Source: Sideroxydans sp. | GTDB taxonomy: Bacteria; Pseudomonadota; Gammaproteobacteria; Burkholderiales; Gallionellaceae | DNA length: 52,281 nucleotides | Assembly (NCBI GenBank): GCA_029850585.1 | Contig: JARCRQ010000100.1 | Span: forward strand, 1-52,281 | Reading direction: 5' to 3' | In this document: positions 9,564-18,603 of the stretch, one piece after another | Position numbering within the stretch: position 1 is the first letter of the stretch | Layout: each line of letters begins with the position of its first letter | The notes under the pieces: model-generated | Database searches by the model: none | What the model saw: the letters and a program-made list of their open reading frames with translations, nothing else | What the model was told of the DNA's origin: nothing | Translations under genes and position numbers: made by a program

Positions 9564-11837
9564 TTACTCCGAACGATTCGGCGCCAGCACTTCGCGGTTG
9601 CCGTTGTTTTGCATCGCGGACACCAAGCCTGCCGCTTCCATTTGTTCGACTAAGCGGGCGGCGCGGTTGTAGCCGATGCGTAAGTTTCTTTGCACCAACG
9701 AGATGGAAGCGCGGCGCGATTTGAGGACGATTTCAACGGCTTGATCGTAGAGCGGATCGGCTTCTGAACCGAGTGTCGCCCCCCCGCCTGCTTCGCTTTC
9801 CGCGTCCGCTTCGTCTAGCGAATTGAGCACGCCGTCGATATATTGCGGCTCGCCTTGCGACTTGAGATATTCGGTAACTCTATGCACTTCTTGGTCAGAC
9901 ACGAACGCACCGTGTACCCGTTGCGGATAACCCGTGCCAGGTGGCAGATACAGCATATCGCCTTGCCCCAGCAACGCTTCCGCGCCCATCTGGTCGAGGA
10001 TGGTGCGCGAATCAATTTTGCTCGACACTTGAAAAGAAATCCGCGTCGGCACGTTGGCTTTTATCAGCCCTGTAATGACATCCACCGAGGGGCGTTGCGT
10101 TGCCAACACCAGATGTATGCCGCACGCGCGGGCTTTTTGCGCAAGACGTGCGATGAGTTCTTCGATTTTTTTACCGACCACCATCATCAAATCCGCCAGC
10201 TCATCGATGAACACCACCAGCATCGGGATTTCTTCTAAGGCTTCAGGATTTTCAGGCGTGAGCGTGAACGGGTTGGTGAGCGGTTTGCCTGCCTTAATTG
10301 CGTCGCGAATTTTTTGGTTATAGCCCGCCAAATTACGCACGCCCAACGCCGACATCAGCCGATAGCGTTTGTCCATTTCCACCACGCACCAATTCAAGCC
10401 CGACGCGGCTTGGCGCATGTCGGTGACCACGGGCGCAATGAGGTGCGGAATATCCGCGTACACCGACAGCTCCAGCATCTTGGGATCTATCATCAACAGG
10501 CGCACTTGTTGCGGCGTGGCCTTGTAGAGGATGCTCAAAATCATCGCGTTAATGCCCACCGACTTACCCGAACCCGTCGTCCCCGCCACCAACACATGCG
10601 GCATTTTGGCAAGGTCGGCAACGATAGGTTTGCCCGCGATGTCTTTGCCCATCACGACCGTCAGCAGCGAGTTCATCTCGGCATAGGCTTGCGAACTTAG
10701 AATTTCGGAAAGTTGCACCATTTGGCGTTTCGGATTGGGCAGCTCCAACGCCATGTAAGCCTTGCCCGGTATGGTTTCAACCATGCGGATGCTGACCACC
10801 GACAAGGCGCGTGCGAGGTCTTTCACCAAGTTAATAATCTGGCTGCCTTTGACCCCGACGGCGGGTTCGATTTCGTAACGCGTAATCACAGGGCCGGGAT
10901 ACGCGCCGACCACGCTGACCGTCACACCAAACTCTTTGAGTTTGCGTTCGATTAAGCGCGAGGTGAATTCCAAAGTGTCGGCCGAAACGGTTTCGGTGTG
11001 CGGCATCGCCGCGTCGAGCAAATGCAGCGGCGGCAACACCGAGTCGCGAATTTCTGTAAAGAGTTGGGTTTGCTTTTCTTGGATGACGCGCTCGGATTTG
11101 ACCACTGCCACCACGGGCATTTCAATATGAATGGGCTGATGCTCTTCGACGCGTTGCTTTTCTTCTTGCACCAGCGCACTGCGCTGCGTCATCGCCACCG
11201 CGCCAATACGTTTGTCGCGCCGCGTTTGCCAAGTGCGCCGCGCCCACGCATAAGCGGCTTCTATGAACGCACCCAGTGCGTCCATAAAACGCAGCCAAGA
11301 CAAACCGCTAAACACGCTAAAGCTGGCAGCGAGCAAGGCAATCAGCAACAAGGTCGCGCCCGTAAAGCCAAACACATAGGTCGCGGCGTTGCCCAGCACT
11401 TCGCCCACCATGCCGCCAGGGGCAAGCGGCAACGCCACTTGCCAACTGTGTAAACGAATCGCTTCCAACGCGCTGCTGCTGGCTAATAGCAGCACGAAAC
11501 CTAGATTGCTTAACCACAGTGCGCGGGCTTGAAACACGCTGTCGGCACGCAACTGGTGATAGCCAGACCAAACACGTTGCAGCATCAAGCCCACCCACCA
11601 CCAGGCGGACACGCCAAATAAATAAAACAAAATATCGGCGAGATACGCGCCGAATACGCCACCTGGATTGTGCGTGAACGCGCCCGTGCCGCTGTGCGAC
11701 CAAGCCGCATCGCCGCGATTAAAGCCAAACAAAATGAGGGTGAAATAGATTGCGCAAGCAAGCAATAACAACCAACGCGATTCGCGCAACACACGCACAA
11801 TTTTAGGCGCGTGCGCCGCGCGATTCGCATCACTCAT
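9564..11837 (-). CDS. ftsK: DNA translocase FtsK
   Basis: A septum-anchored DNA pump that clears and resolves chromosomes at division. The N-terminus has four to five membrane segments (about residues 15-190), then a short linker, then the hexameric motor with Walker [10 protein letters not shown] at about residue 420 and the DEXX motor core, and a C-terminal winged-helix gamma domain (about 685-750) that reads KOPS/FtsK-orienting sequences. At 757 aa it is a short-linker FtsK. Its ATG overlaps the stop of the upstream response regulator as TAATG, so translation is coupled to a two-component operon, an uncommon context for ftsK. Confidence 0.95.
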   Translation of the reverse strand: MSDANRAAHAPKIVRVLRESRWLLLLACAIYFTLILFGFNRGDAAWSHSGTGAFTHNPGGVFGAYLADILFYLFGVSAWWWVGLMLQRVWSGYHQLRADSVFQARALWLSNLGFVLLLASSSALEAIRLHSWQVALPLAPGGMVGEVLGNAATYVFGFTGATLLLIALLAASFSVFSGLSWLRFMDALGAFIEAAYAWARRTWQTRRDKRIGAVAMTQRSALVQEEKQRVEEHQPIHIEMPVVAVVKSERVIQEKQTQLFTEIRDSVLPPLHLLDAAMPHTETVSADTLEFTSRLIERKLKEFGVTVSVVGAYPGPVITRYEIEPAVGVKGSQIINLVKDLARALSVVSIRMVETIPGKAYMALELPNPKRQMVQLSEILSSQAYAEMNSLLTVVMGKDIAGKPIVADLAKMPHVLVAGTTGSGKSVGINAMILSILYKATPQQVRLLMIDPKMLELSVYADIPHLIAPVVTDMRQAASGLNWCVVEMDKRYRLMSALGVRNLAGYNQKIRDAIKAGKPLTNPFTLTPENPEALEEIPMLVVFIDELADLMMVVGKKIEELIARLAQKARACGIHLVLATQRPSVDVITGLIKANVPTRISFQVSSKIDSRTILDQMGAEALLGQGDMLYLPPGTGYPQRVHGAFVSDQEVHRVTEYLKSQGEPQYIDGVLNSLDEADAESEAGGGATLGSEADPLYDQAVEIVLKSRRASISLVQRNLRIGYNRAARLVEQMEAAGLVSAMQNNGNREVLAPNRSE

Positions 11838-12496
11838 TACACCGCTCCGATAAGACCGAGTTGCGATGCCACGCGCACCGCTTCCATACGGCTATTGACG
11901 CGCAAGGTTTGATACAAGGCGGCGACGTGGATTTTTACCGTGCCTTCGGCGAGGGCAATTTCACGCGCGATTTCTTTGTTGCTCATGCCTTCAGCGATAT
12001 GTTTGAGCACTTGCATTTGTCGCGCGGTTAAGCCGTATTCATTGGTGTTGATACTGCGTTTATCGCGGCGTTCAGGTTCGCCGTCTGGCGCGCCGTCAGC
12101 ATGTTGCAACAACTGCGGCGGCACATACACGCCGCCTGCCAGCACTAAATTGAGCGCGCTCAACATCACTGGCGCAGTCGAGCTTTTGCACACAAAGCCC
12201 ATCGCGCCGCTGCTCATCACTTTTTCCATCAAGCTGCGCCCTTCTTCGCCAGAAATAATCACCAGCGGAATATGCGGATAGCGTTGATGAAAAAACTTCA
12301 CCGACACCGCGCCTTCGCTGCCAGGCATATTCAAATCCATCAGAGTTAAATCTAAGTCGGGATGTAAATCGGCTTGCTTTAAGGCATCGACAAAATTACT
12401 CGCTTCGATAATCTCGATACCGCCTTGCAATTGCTGCAACACATAGCGCATCCCTTCGCGGAATAAATTGTGGTCATCGACTAATAAAATTTTCAT
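11837..12496 (-). CDS. NarL/FixJ-family response regulator
   Basis: A two-domain regulator of 219 aa: receiver (acidic pair D7-D8, phospho-acceptor D54 in [10 protein letters not shown], conserved Lys in FVCKSS) and a C-terminal LuxR-type helix-turn-helix beginning [20 protein letters not shown] (about 155-210). Its start overlaps the stop of the upstream kinase gene (ATGA) and its stop overlaps the ftsK start, so it sits in the middle of a coupled operon. The two adjacent kinases lack receiver domains and are its natural partners. Target genes cannot be read from sequence. Confidence 0.92.
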   Translation of the reverse strand: MKILLVDDHNLFREGMRYVLQQLQGGIEIIEASNFVDALKQADLHPDLDLTLMDLNMPGSEGAVSVKFFHQRYPHIPLVIISGEEGRSLMEKVMSSGAMGFVCKSSTAPVMLSALNLVLAGGVYVPPQLLQHADGAPDGEPERRDKRSINTNEYGLTARQMQVLKHIAEGMSNKEIAREIALAEGTVKIHVAALYQTLRVNSRMEAVRVASQLGLIGAV

Positions 12497-13911
12497 GTTG
12501 TAATACTCCCTTGATTGGATTTTTTAGCATCTTTAATCATAGCATTGGACAGTTGCAGTGGCACTTTTAAACTAAACCGCGTCCCTACACCGAGCGTCGA
12601 TTCGACCTGTAATTGGCAGTGCAATAACTGACTCAAGCGTTGCACAATCGCGAGCCCTAAACCTAAGCCCTGCTTGCGATCGCGCTGTTCATTGCCGACT
12701 TGGAAATACTCGTCAAAAATTTGCGGCAGATGTTTGCTGGCGATGCCGATGCCCGTATCAGCGACTTCGATTTGCAACACCGTGTCGATGACGTAGGCGC
12801 GCAAACTCACTTCACCTTGTACGGTGTAACGCAGTGCGTTACTCAGCAAATTACGCAAAATGCGCTCTAACAATAATGCGTCGCTATACACCACCACCTC
12901 ACACGGCGCGACCTGCCAGTGCAGCTTTTTCTCTTGCGCCGTGGCGGCAAATTCATTACGCAGTTGGCTGAATAATTGTTGTACTGAAAACTGCGCATAG
13001 TGTGGCGCAATCACCCCAGAATCAAGGCGCGACACGTCTAACAAGGCATCCAACATTTGCCCCAATACATCCACCGAATGTTCGACTTGGGTCAAAATTG
13101 CTGTGCCGCTGCGGTCGCTGATGTGCGACTTTAAGGCTTCCACAAACAGGCTCAAAGCGTGCATGGGCTGGCGTAAATCGTGACTGGCGGCGGCTAAAAA
13201 TTTAGATTTAGATAAATTGGATTGCTCGGCGATTTGACGCGCCGCATTGGCGGTTTTTTTCTCTTCGATAAGCTGCAACACCAAGGTGACATTTTCTTCG
13301 CTGCGTTGTAACGAGAGCGCAAAAGTTCGCGCCAAGCCATAGCCCGTGTGCAAAATAAACAGCAGATAGAGCAGCAACATCGCGCCCAACATCGTATGTG
13401 TTGCATCGCCGACGCGCAGTGTGCTAAACAACAGCGGCAGCATCAGCAGCAAGGTGTACAAGTACATTGAGGCGGGATAAACAGGGTTGACTGTGACCGC
13501 GCCCGCCGACAGCCCCAATATGATGCAAATCAATAAGGCTTGATAGGCGGTGTCGTTCGGCACAAACATCAGCACCGCCGCACTGCCCATCACCGCGCCA
13601 CTAAAACTGGTAAAAATTAAAAAGCGATTACGCCAGTGTTGGCATTCGCGCACGTCGCGGGTGTGCTGGCGATGCCGCCACCAAAAGAATATTTCCAGCG
13701 CGTGCGCGCTATACAACAAACCTATCCAGCATAGCAGTGTGAAGTGCGCAACTTTGTCCCACATCAGCCATACCATCAGCACCGCTAACACCATCTGGCT
13801 CGCCACCATCAGCACATATTCGCCTAAGCGCGCGCGAATTTGTGCGGCACGAATCGCCAGATTCTCATCGTTAATATCGAGTGATAATTTTGCTGCCAAA
13901 TTAGCTAACAT
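12493..13911 (-). CDS. Membrane sensor histidine kinase (second of a tandem pair)
   Basis: A 472-aa kinase: an N-terminal cytoplasmic helix, six to seven membrane segments (about 35-190), a short coiled region, HisKA with H244 in ASHDLRQPMHALSLF, and HATPase_c with N box RNLLSNALRYT, DTGIGI and GLGLGLAIVQRL. No periplasmic sensor domain is evident, so the membrane bundle probably senses. I use the ATG at 13911, six bases after GGAG, rather than the GTG directly before it. It lies 11 bp after the first kinase gene and is clearly a paralog of it through the whole length. It overlaps the response regulator by four bases. Confidence 0.9.
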   Translation of the reverse strand: MLANLAAKLSLDINDENLAIRAAQIRARLGEYVLMVASQMVLAVLMVWLMWDKVAHFTLLCWIGLLYSAHALEIFFWWRHRQHTRDVRECQHWRNRFLIFTSFSGAVMGSAAVLMFVPNDTAYQALLICIILGLSAGAVTVNPVYPASMYLYTLLLMLPLLFSTLRVGDATHTMLGAMLLLYLLFILHTGYGLARTFALSLQRSEENVTLVLQLIEEKKTANAARQIAEQSNLSKSKFLAAASHDLRQPMHALSLFVEALKSHISDRSGTAILTQVEHSVDVLGQMLDALLDVSRLDSGVIAPHYAQFSVQQLFSQLRNEFAATAQEKKLHWQVAPCEVVVYSDALLLERILRNLLSNALRYTVQGEVSLRAYVIDTVLQIEVADTGIGIASKHLPQIFDEYFQVGNEQRDRKQGLGLGLAIVQRLSQLLHCQLQVESTLGVGTRFSLKVPLQLSNAMIKDAKKSNQGSITT

Positions 13912-13922
13912 CACGCGCTCCT

Positions 13923-15287
13923 TTAGGCGTACGGCACGATAAATGAAAATTCACTGCCTTGTCCCGCAACCGATTTAACCTGCAAATGTAAGTCCAACAA
14001 ACTATCCAGTCGCTGCACAATCGCCAAGCCTAAGCCCAGACCATTGCTGCGCTGGCGATGCGCGTTTTCCGCTTGATAGTATTCCTCAAAAATATGCGCG
14101 AGATGTTCGGGCGCGATGCCGATGCCCGTGTCGCGAATCACGATGCGCACCCCGCTGGCTTCACGCTCACAACTTAAACTCACCGCGCCTTGTTCGGTAT
14201 AGCGCAGCGCGTTACTCAATAAATTGCGTAGCACGCGCTCGACCAATTCGGCATCGCTCAACACATAAGCAGCGCGGCAATCCAAACTAAAGGTGAGATT
14301 TTTTTGCTGTGCTAATACGCTGAATTCGGCTTGCATACGCTGCATGAGCGGCTGCAATTCAAACGGCGCAAAGTGCGCGCGTACCCCGCCAGAATCGAGC
14401 TTAGATAACTCCAGCAAACTGTTAAACATATCGCCCAACACCTCCACCGAGAGTGCGATTTGCGCCACTAATGGTTGCGCTTGTGGCGTGTGCGGCTGCA
14501 TTTTTAAGGCTTCCACAAACAGCGTGAGGGCTTGCATAGGTTGGCGTAAATCGTGACTAGCGGAAGCTAAAAAGCGCGACTTTTGTTGCGTGGCTGTTTC
14601 CGCGCGCAGCTTGGCTAATTGCAGTTGATCGACCAGTTGTTGCTTTTCTGCATCGCGTTGCCAGAGATTTTCTAATAAGCGACTCCAGGTTGAGCCGCCG
14701 CGCCATAAATAACCGTAATACATCAGCAACATCAGCGCGACGAGACTATGTGTGAAATCAAATTCGTACAGATGGCGCATCGCCAACGGCAGCACTACCA
14801 AGCCCAATGACCAACGCCAAGAAATCAGATGCAAGGGATGCACCATTACTGAGCCACACACCACGCCGAGCTCAATCGAGGTCAATAAAAATTGATAAGC
14901 CAGATTATGCGGGGTAAATAACAGCACCCCCGCCGCCCCCCATACCAAGCCTGCCACCAACACCATCATGCCTAAGCGACGATGCCATAGACGTACTTGG
15001 GTAAAGGTTTGCGTGCCATGCTGCGCCTGCCACCAGACAAATAATTCCACGGCTTGAGTTGCCGCCATCACCCCCAGCCACGCCAGCAGGGTGCGATGCG
15101 CCAGCACATCCCAAAACAATATCACCAGCAAGCAGCCTATGCTGGCGGGCGCGGCAATCAGCATCAGCGGATAGTCATCTAAGCGCGCGCGCAACTGAGC
15201 GGCACGCACCGCAAAATTATCTGGGGTAATCAGGCTAGGCTGTTGTGCCGCATCCAGCCCGCCCGTTTTCTGAAAAAAAGTGGTCAT
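13923..15287 (-). CDS. Membrane sensor histidine kinase (first of a tandem pair)
   Basis: A 454-aa kinase with the same plan as its neighbour: a conserved pre-membrane segment (FAVRAAQLRARL, matching LAIRAAQIRARL next door), six to seven membrane helices, HisKA with H245 in ASHDLRQPMQALTLF, and HATPase_c with RNLLSNALRYT, DTGIGI and GLGLGLAIVQRL. The pair arose by tandem duplication; the membrane halves have diverged more than the catalytic halves. Its ATG overlaps the SCO1 stop as ATGA. Together with the shared response regulator it may integrate two signals into one output, but the ligands are unknown. Confidence 0.9.
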   Translation of the reverse strand: MTTFFQKTGGLDAAQQPSLITPDNFAVRAAQLRARLDDYPLMLIAAPASIGCLLVILFWDVLAHRTLLAWLGVMAATQAVELFVWWQAQHGTQTFTQVRLWHRRLGMMVLVAGLVWGAAGVLLFTPHNLAYQFLLTSIELGVVCGSVMVHPLHLISWRWSLGLVVLPLAMRHLYEFDFTHSLVALMLLMYYGYLWRGGSTWSRLLENLWQRDAEKQQLVDQLQLAKLRAETATQQKSRFLASASHDLRQPMQALTLFVEALKMQPHTPQAQPLVAQIALSVEVLGDMFNSLLELSKLDSGGVRAHFAPFELQPLMQRMQAEFSVLAQQKNLTFSLDCRAAYVLSDAELVERVLRNLLSNALRYTEQGAVSLSCEREASGVRIVIRDTGIGIAPEHLAHIFEEYYQAENAHRQRSNGLGLGLAIVQRLDSLLDLHLQVKSVAGQGSEFSFIVPYA

Positions 15288-15904
15288 CGTGACAGGGCTA
15301 ACAGCAAATGAATATCTTGCGCAAATTGCACCGCACTTTGACCGTAAGAGGCTAACAGCCGCACCTTGCCCTGCCCATCAATCAAATACGTTCCCGCGCT
15401 GTGATCGACGTTGTAGCTCGTTTTGCTGGGCTGCTTTTGATAACTCACCGCAAACGCACGGGTCACGTCCGCCGTGGCTTGCGCGTCGCCCGACAAGCCT
15501 AAAAAATCAGCATTAAACGCAGGAATATAATTTGCCAATAGCTCGGTGGTGTCGCGCTCAGGATCCACTGTGACGAATAGCACTTGCACGCGTTTAGCAT
15601 CGTCGCCTAGGAGCTGCATGGCTTGTGCCAAATCAGCCAAGGTGGTCGGACACACATCAGGACAATGCACATAACCGAAAAATAGCAACACCACCTTGCC
15701 GCGAAAATCCGCCAGCGTGCGCGGTTTGCCGTGATGATCGGTGAGTTTGAAATCCGCTTGCGCGAACTTCCCCGCGACCTCGCTGGCATGAAATGGCGAA
15801 GGCAATTTGGGTTCTTCGCAGGCGGTCATACCGAACACTAGAAAATTCAAAACCACTAAGCCAGACAAGACCGCAAGGGGCTTCCCCATGAAACATAGTC
15901 GCAT
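15284..15904 (-). CDS. SCO1/SenC-family copper chaperone, probable lipoprotein
   Basis: A thioredoxin-fold protein that delivers copper to the CuA site of cytochrome oxidase or acts as a thiol reductant outside the inner membrane. C81 and C85 form the CPDVC motif, and the third ligand is H168 (VDHSAG). The hydrophobic N-terminus ends in GMTAC (C29), a weak but plausible lipobox. I start at 15904 (206 aa), preceded closely by AGGAG; the frame continues upstream to 16030 without a signal. Its start codon and first codons lie inside a dispersed repeat (15868-15933). It overlaps the kinase gene downstream by four bases. Confidence 0.88.
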   Translation of the reverse strand: MRLCFMGKPLAVLSGLVVLNFLVFGMTACEEPKLPSPFHASEVAGKFAQADFKLTDHHGKPRTLADFRGKVVLLFFGYVHCPDVCPTTLADLAQAMQLLGDDAKRVQVLFVTVDPERDTTELLANYIPAFNADFLGLSGDAQATADVTRAFAVSYQKQPSKTSYNVDHSAGTYLIDGQGKVRLLASYGQSAVQFAQDIHLLLALSR

Positions 15905-15933
15905 TCGCTCCTTGCTTCGTGTGAAGGCGCGCG
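15868..15933. repeat. Dispersed repeat, copy overlapping the SCO1 start
   Basis: This stretch aligns with 22125-22190 across about 60 bp with a small gap, sharing AGACCGCAAGGG, GAAACAT, GTCGCA and CGCTCC blocks in the same order. The SCO1 start codon and first dozen codons are inside it. The hairpin visible in the other copy is degraded here. Confidence 0.6.
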
Positions 15934-16016
15934 AAAAAAATCGCCGCGCCGAATATGTTTTATATTCAAGCCAGATTTTTTGAGCGCAACGCCGTATGGC
16001 GACGTGGTTTTGAATT

Positions 16017-16727
16017 TTATGCAGCCACATGACACGCTCCTGTCCAGCCGTTGATGTAAAACGTGTAACCGACTTTTATTAGCCCATACACACCCAATGC
16101 CGCGACCAATAAGCCCGCCATCAGGCGCACACGCGGATGCTGCACCCAGCCTTTCACACGTTGCCAAAACAAGCCGATCAGCAACAAATTCGGCAGCGAG
16201 CCTAAACCAAACGCCAGCATGATGAGTGCGCCGCTTTGCGCGCTGCCACTCGCCAACGCGGTGAGCAACACGCTGTACACCAGACCGCACGGCAACCAGC
16301 CCCACACTATGCCGAGTTGAAAAGCGCGCCAGGGTGTCACAACAGGAAATAGTCGCGCGGTAAACGGTTGCAAGCGTTGCCACAAGCCGCGTCCCACGCC
16401 TTCGATGCGTCGCACAAAATTACCCAAACCTGCCAAATACAGCCCCAGCGCGATGAGCATCAAACTCGACAAAGCGAACAGTAAATGCTGAATCGGCACT
16501 TGGTCGCGCCACAACAATCCCGCCGCCCCCACGCTGCCGACTAGTGCCCCCGCCACGCTATAACTCGCCACGCGTCCCATGCTGTATGCGAGATGGAAGG
16601 GCAACAGGTTTTTGTTTTTGGGTAGCTGCGTGGTCAGAATGCCAACGATGCTGCCGCACATACCAAGGCAATGCACGCCGCCTAAGAGACCTACAAAAAA
16701 TACCGCGATGATGCTGAAGTCGGTCAT
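16017..16727 (-). CDS. Sulfite exporter TauE/SafE-family membrane protein with HCxGMC motif
   Basis: A 236-aa polytopic protein (about six hydrophobic segments) starting MTDFSIIAVFFVGL. The first helix carries HCLGMCG with C20 and C24, the signature of the DsbD-like branch of TauE/SafE proteins that is often found beside cytochrome oxidase assembly genes and is thought to handle copper or thiols rather than sulfite. The SCO1 gene 112 bp downstream supports that reading. The frame is open to 16868, but the ATG at 16727 gives the normal family length and the extension has no membrane or domain character and runs over a REP pair. Confidence 0.82.
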   Translation of the reverse strand: MTDFSIIAVFFVGLLGGVHCLGMCGSIVGILTTQLPKNKNLLPFHLAYSMGRVASYSVAGALVGSVGAAGLLWRDQVPIQHLLFALSSLMLIALGLYLAGLGNFVRRIEGVGRGLWQRLQPFTARLFPVVTPWRAFQLGIVWGWLPCGLVYSVLLTALASGSAQSGALIMLAFGLGSLPNLLLIGLFWQRVKGWVQHPRVRLMAGLLVAALGVYGLIKVGYTFYINGWTGACHVAA

Positions 16728-16759
16728 GATTTTAGAAGCAGTAAGTTGTGAGTGGAGTC

Positions 16760-16831
16760 TTGTAGGAGACCGACTTGTCGGGCGATAGCCACATCTAAAA
16801 CATCGCGCAATAAATTGCGCTCCCAGCAGCG
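16760..16831. repeat. Pair of inverted REP-like hairpins (REPIN-like)
   Basis: Two short hairpins face each other. On the plus strand GGAGACCGACTTGTCGGGCGAT (about 16765-16786) forms CCGAC-TT-GTCGG. On the minus strand GGAGCGCAATTTATTGCGCGAT (about 16804-16825) forms GCGCAAT-TT-ATTGCGC. Both have the head GGAG and tail GCGAT, which resembles REP sequences mobilised by RAYT transposases. The pair fills the gap between bioD and the SafE-like gene. No RAYT gene is in the window. Confidence 0.7.
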
Positions 16832-16839
16832 AGTAACGA

Positions 16840-17625
16840 CTAAATTCTGGCGGCGCATGATGCCACACTCAAACAAGTTGCGGCATGACACGCATCGGGC
16901 TGTGGCTGAAACGGCACAATACCGAGCAAGGGTGATGCAATACGTTGCTGTAAAGCGGCGATATTTTCTGCGCGCATAGTCATATTTTCATCCAGGCAAT
17001 TCGCCACCCAACCCGCTAACGTCAAGCCACGCGCGGCGATTGCTTGCACGGTGAGCAGCGCGTGATTCAAGCAGCCCAAGCGCATCCCCACCACCAAAAT
17101 AATCGGCAAACCGAGCTGCACCGCCAAATCGCCGCTGTCTTGCGTGTCGTTCAACGGCACGATAAAACCGCCCGCACCTTCGACAATCACGACATCGGCA
17201 AGCGTTTGCAGCGCGTGAAATGAGGCGACGATATGTGGCAAATCTATACGGATGTTTTCTTGTTGCGCAGCAAGATGCGGCGCGATGGCGGACGCAAAAT
17301 GATAGGGATTGATAAGCGAATTTTCGGCGCACACCGTGCTTGCTGCGTTCAACAAAATCACATCTTCATTGCGCCCTGATGCGTCAATTCCCGCTATACC
17401 CGCAAGGGGCACGTCCGGGGTGTCCCCGTTGCTATGCAACGACCCTCCCGCCGCACCCGCAAGGGGCACATCCGGGGTGTCCCCGTTGCTATGCAACGAC
17501 CCTCCCGCCGCTACAGGCTTCATACCGATGACGGTTGCGCCTTGCGCCGCAAAGCATTCGAGCAATGCGCAACTGATCAGCGTCTTGCCCACATTGGTGT
17601 CTGTGCCGGTGACGAAATAGCTCAT
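16840..17625 (-). CDS. bioD: Dethiobiotin synthetase with an internal in-frame tandem repeat
   Basis: Closes the ureido ring of dethiobiotin from DAPA, CO2 and ATP. P-loop GTDTNVGKT (about 7-15), the substrate Lys in MKPVAAG (K36), VEGAGGF and the cofactor loop VVGMRLGCLNHA are all intact. At 261 aa it is longer than the usual 220-230 because residues 39-57 and 58-76 are two copies of the same 19-residue unit inserted after the MKPVAAG loop; the second copy is identical at protein level. The insertion keeps the frame and sits in a loop that varies in the family, so the enzyme may still work. It is the last gene of the biotin cluster, 108 bp after bioC. Confidence 0.93.
   Translation of the reverse strand: MSYFVTGTDTNVGKTLISCALLECFAAQGATVIGMKPVAAGGSLHSNGDTPDVPLAGAAGGSLHSNGDTPDVPLAGIAGIDASGRNEDVILLNAASTVCAENSLINPYHFASAIAPHLAAQQENIRIDLPHIVASFHALQTLADVVIVEGAGGFIVPLNDTQDSGDLAVQLGLPIILVVGMRLGCLNHALLTVQAIAARGLTLAGWVANCLDENMTMRAENIAALQQRIASPLLGIVPFQPQPDACHAATCLSVASCAARI
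17399..17512. repeat. 57-bp tandem repeat with internal hairpins inside bioD
   Basis: Units 17399-17455 and 17456-17512 differ at about two positions. Each contains two small hairpins, GGGG-TGT-CCCC and CGTTGC-TAT-GCAACG. The 57-bp period equals 19 codons, so gene frame is preserved. Confidence 0.95.
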
Positions 17626-17635
17626 GTCATCTTTT

Positions 17636-17697
17636 CGTAGGTCGGATGAGCGGTTTTATCGCGTTATCCGACATTGAAATGGGTGAGTGTCGGATAG
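17636..17697. repeat. Palindromic GTCGGAT-type repeat between bioC and bioD
   Basis: GTCGGAT (17641-17647) and ATCCGAC (17666-17672) form an imperfect hairpin preceded by CGTAG; a further GTCGGAT follows at about 17689. This resembles the GTAGG-headed palindromes widespread between proteobacterial genes. It fills most of the 108-bp gap, and I see no separate bioD promoter. Confidence 0.55.
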
Positions 17698-17733
17698 CAC
17701 TCCCCCCATCTGTGCGACGATTATTTTGCTGTT

Positions 17734-18603
17734 TCAAAGTTTGAAATCCGTCTTAATAATGGCGCGTCCATCCGCTAATTTTTTAGGCTGTGGTTTCCAC
17801 GCGTGGCCGTAAATCACTTCATAGCTTGCGGGCAATTTCCCATCGCGGCGCATGGCTTCGTAATTTTCCACCAACAGCTTCCACGCCTGTTTGCCCATCA
17901 AACCCTGACCGCGTCCCGCTGTGGCGTTGTTCGCGCCGATGGCTTTTAGGTCGTGCAACACAGAACGCACATCGTCGTAAGTCAGGGTGAGATATTCCAT
18001 ATCCATCACAGGTTCAGCAAAGCCGCCGTGCGACAACATATCGCCAATGTCGTGCATATCGGCAAAACGGTTCAAGTGATTGTGCGCATCGACACCATGA
18101 AAAGCCTGACGTAGTTCCTTCAACGTATCAGGGCCAAAAGTGCTGAACATCAACAAGCCTTCGAGCTTTAACACGCGATGCAAATCACCTATGGTCGCGG
18201 GCAAATCGTTACACCATTGCACCGCCAAATTCGACCACACCATATCCAAACTATTCGAGGCTATCGGCAAGGCTTCCACATCGGCGCACAGCAGCGCGGT
18301 TTTTTGTTGGCTAAAAATTTTCTGCCACCAGCTAGCTGTACCGCGCGCCGCTTGCAACATACCGATGGCGATGTCCAAAGAAATCATCTGCGCGGATGGA
18401 TATTTCGCCACCAATTGCCGCGTCCCCCAACCCGTACCGCTGCCAACATCCATGATGCGTTGCGGTTGCATTCTGATGTAGTCCAAGCGTTCCAACATGC
18501 GCGTACAGACTTCGCGTTGCAGCACGGCGGTCGCGTCGTAGTTCGTCGCGGCACGACTAAAAGCGCGACGCATCTGGCGTTTATTTATTTCAAATTCGTT
18601 CAT
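17734..18603 (-). CDS. bioC: Malonyl-ACP O-methyltransferase BioC
   Basis: Methylates the malonyl carboxyl so that fatty-acid synthesis can build the pimeloyl chain. A class I SAM-dependent fold: motif I IMDVGSGTGWGT (about 49-60), motif II acidic residue in SLDIAIGML, and a post-motif NLAVQWCNDL typical of BioC. At 289 aa it is within the family range. The start at 18603 overlaps the end of bioH by 14 bp, indicating co-translation. Confidence 0.93.
   Translation of the reverse strand: MNEFEINKRQMRRAFSRAATNYDATAVLQREVCTRMLERLDYIRMQPQRIMDVGSGTGWGTRQLVAKYPSAQMISLDIAIGMLQAARGTASWWQKIFSQQKTALLCADVEALPIASNSLDMVWSNLAVQWCNDLPATIGDLHRVLKLEGLLMFSTFGPDTLKELRQAFHGVDAHNHLNRFADMHDIGDMLSHGGFAEPVMDMEYLTLTYDDVRSVLHDLKAIGANNATAGRGQGLMGKQAWKLLVENYEAMRRDGKLPASYEVIYGHAWKPQPKKLADGRAIIKTDFKL

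Noticed and set aside
10314-10700. Plus-strand open frame inside ftsK, like many others rich in His and Arg
   Set aside because: It is the antisense shadow of a GC-rich coding sequence with no initiation signal; similar shadows elsewhere were dropped for the same reason.
15856-16383. Open frame of 175 codons on the minus strand
   Set aside because: It crosses the real SafE-like and SCO1 genes in another frame and encodes no recognisable domain.
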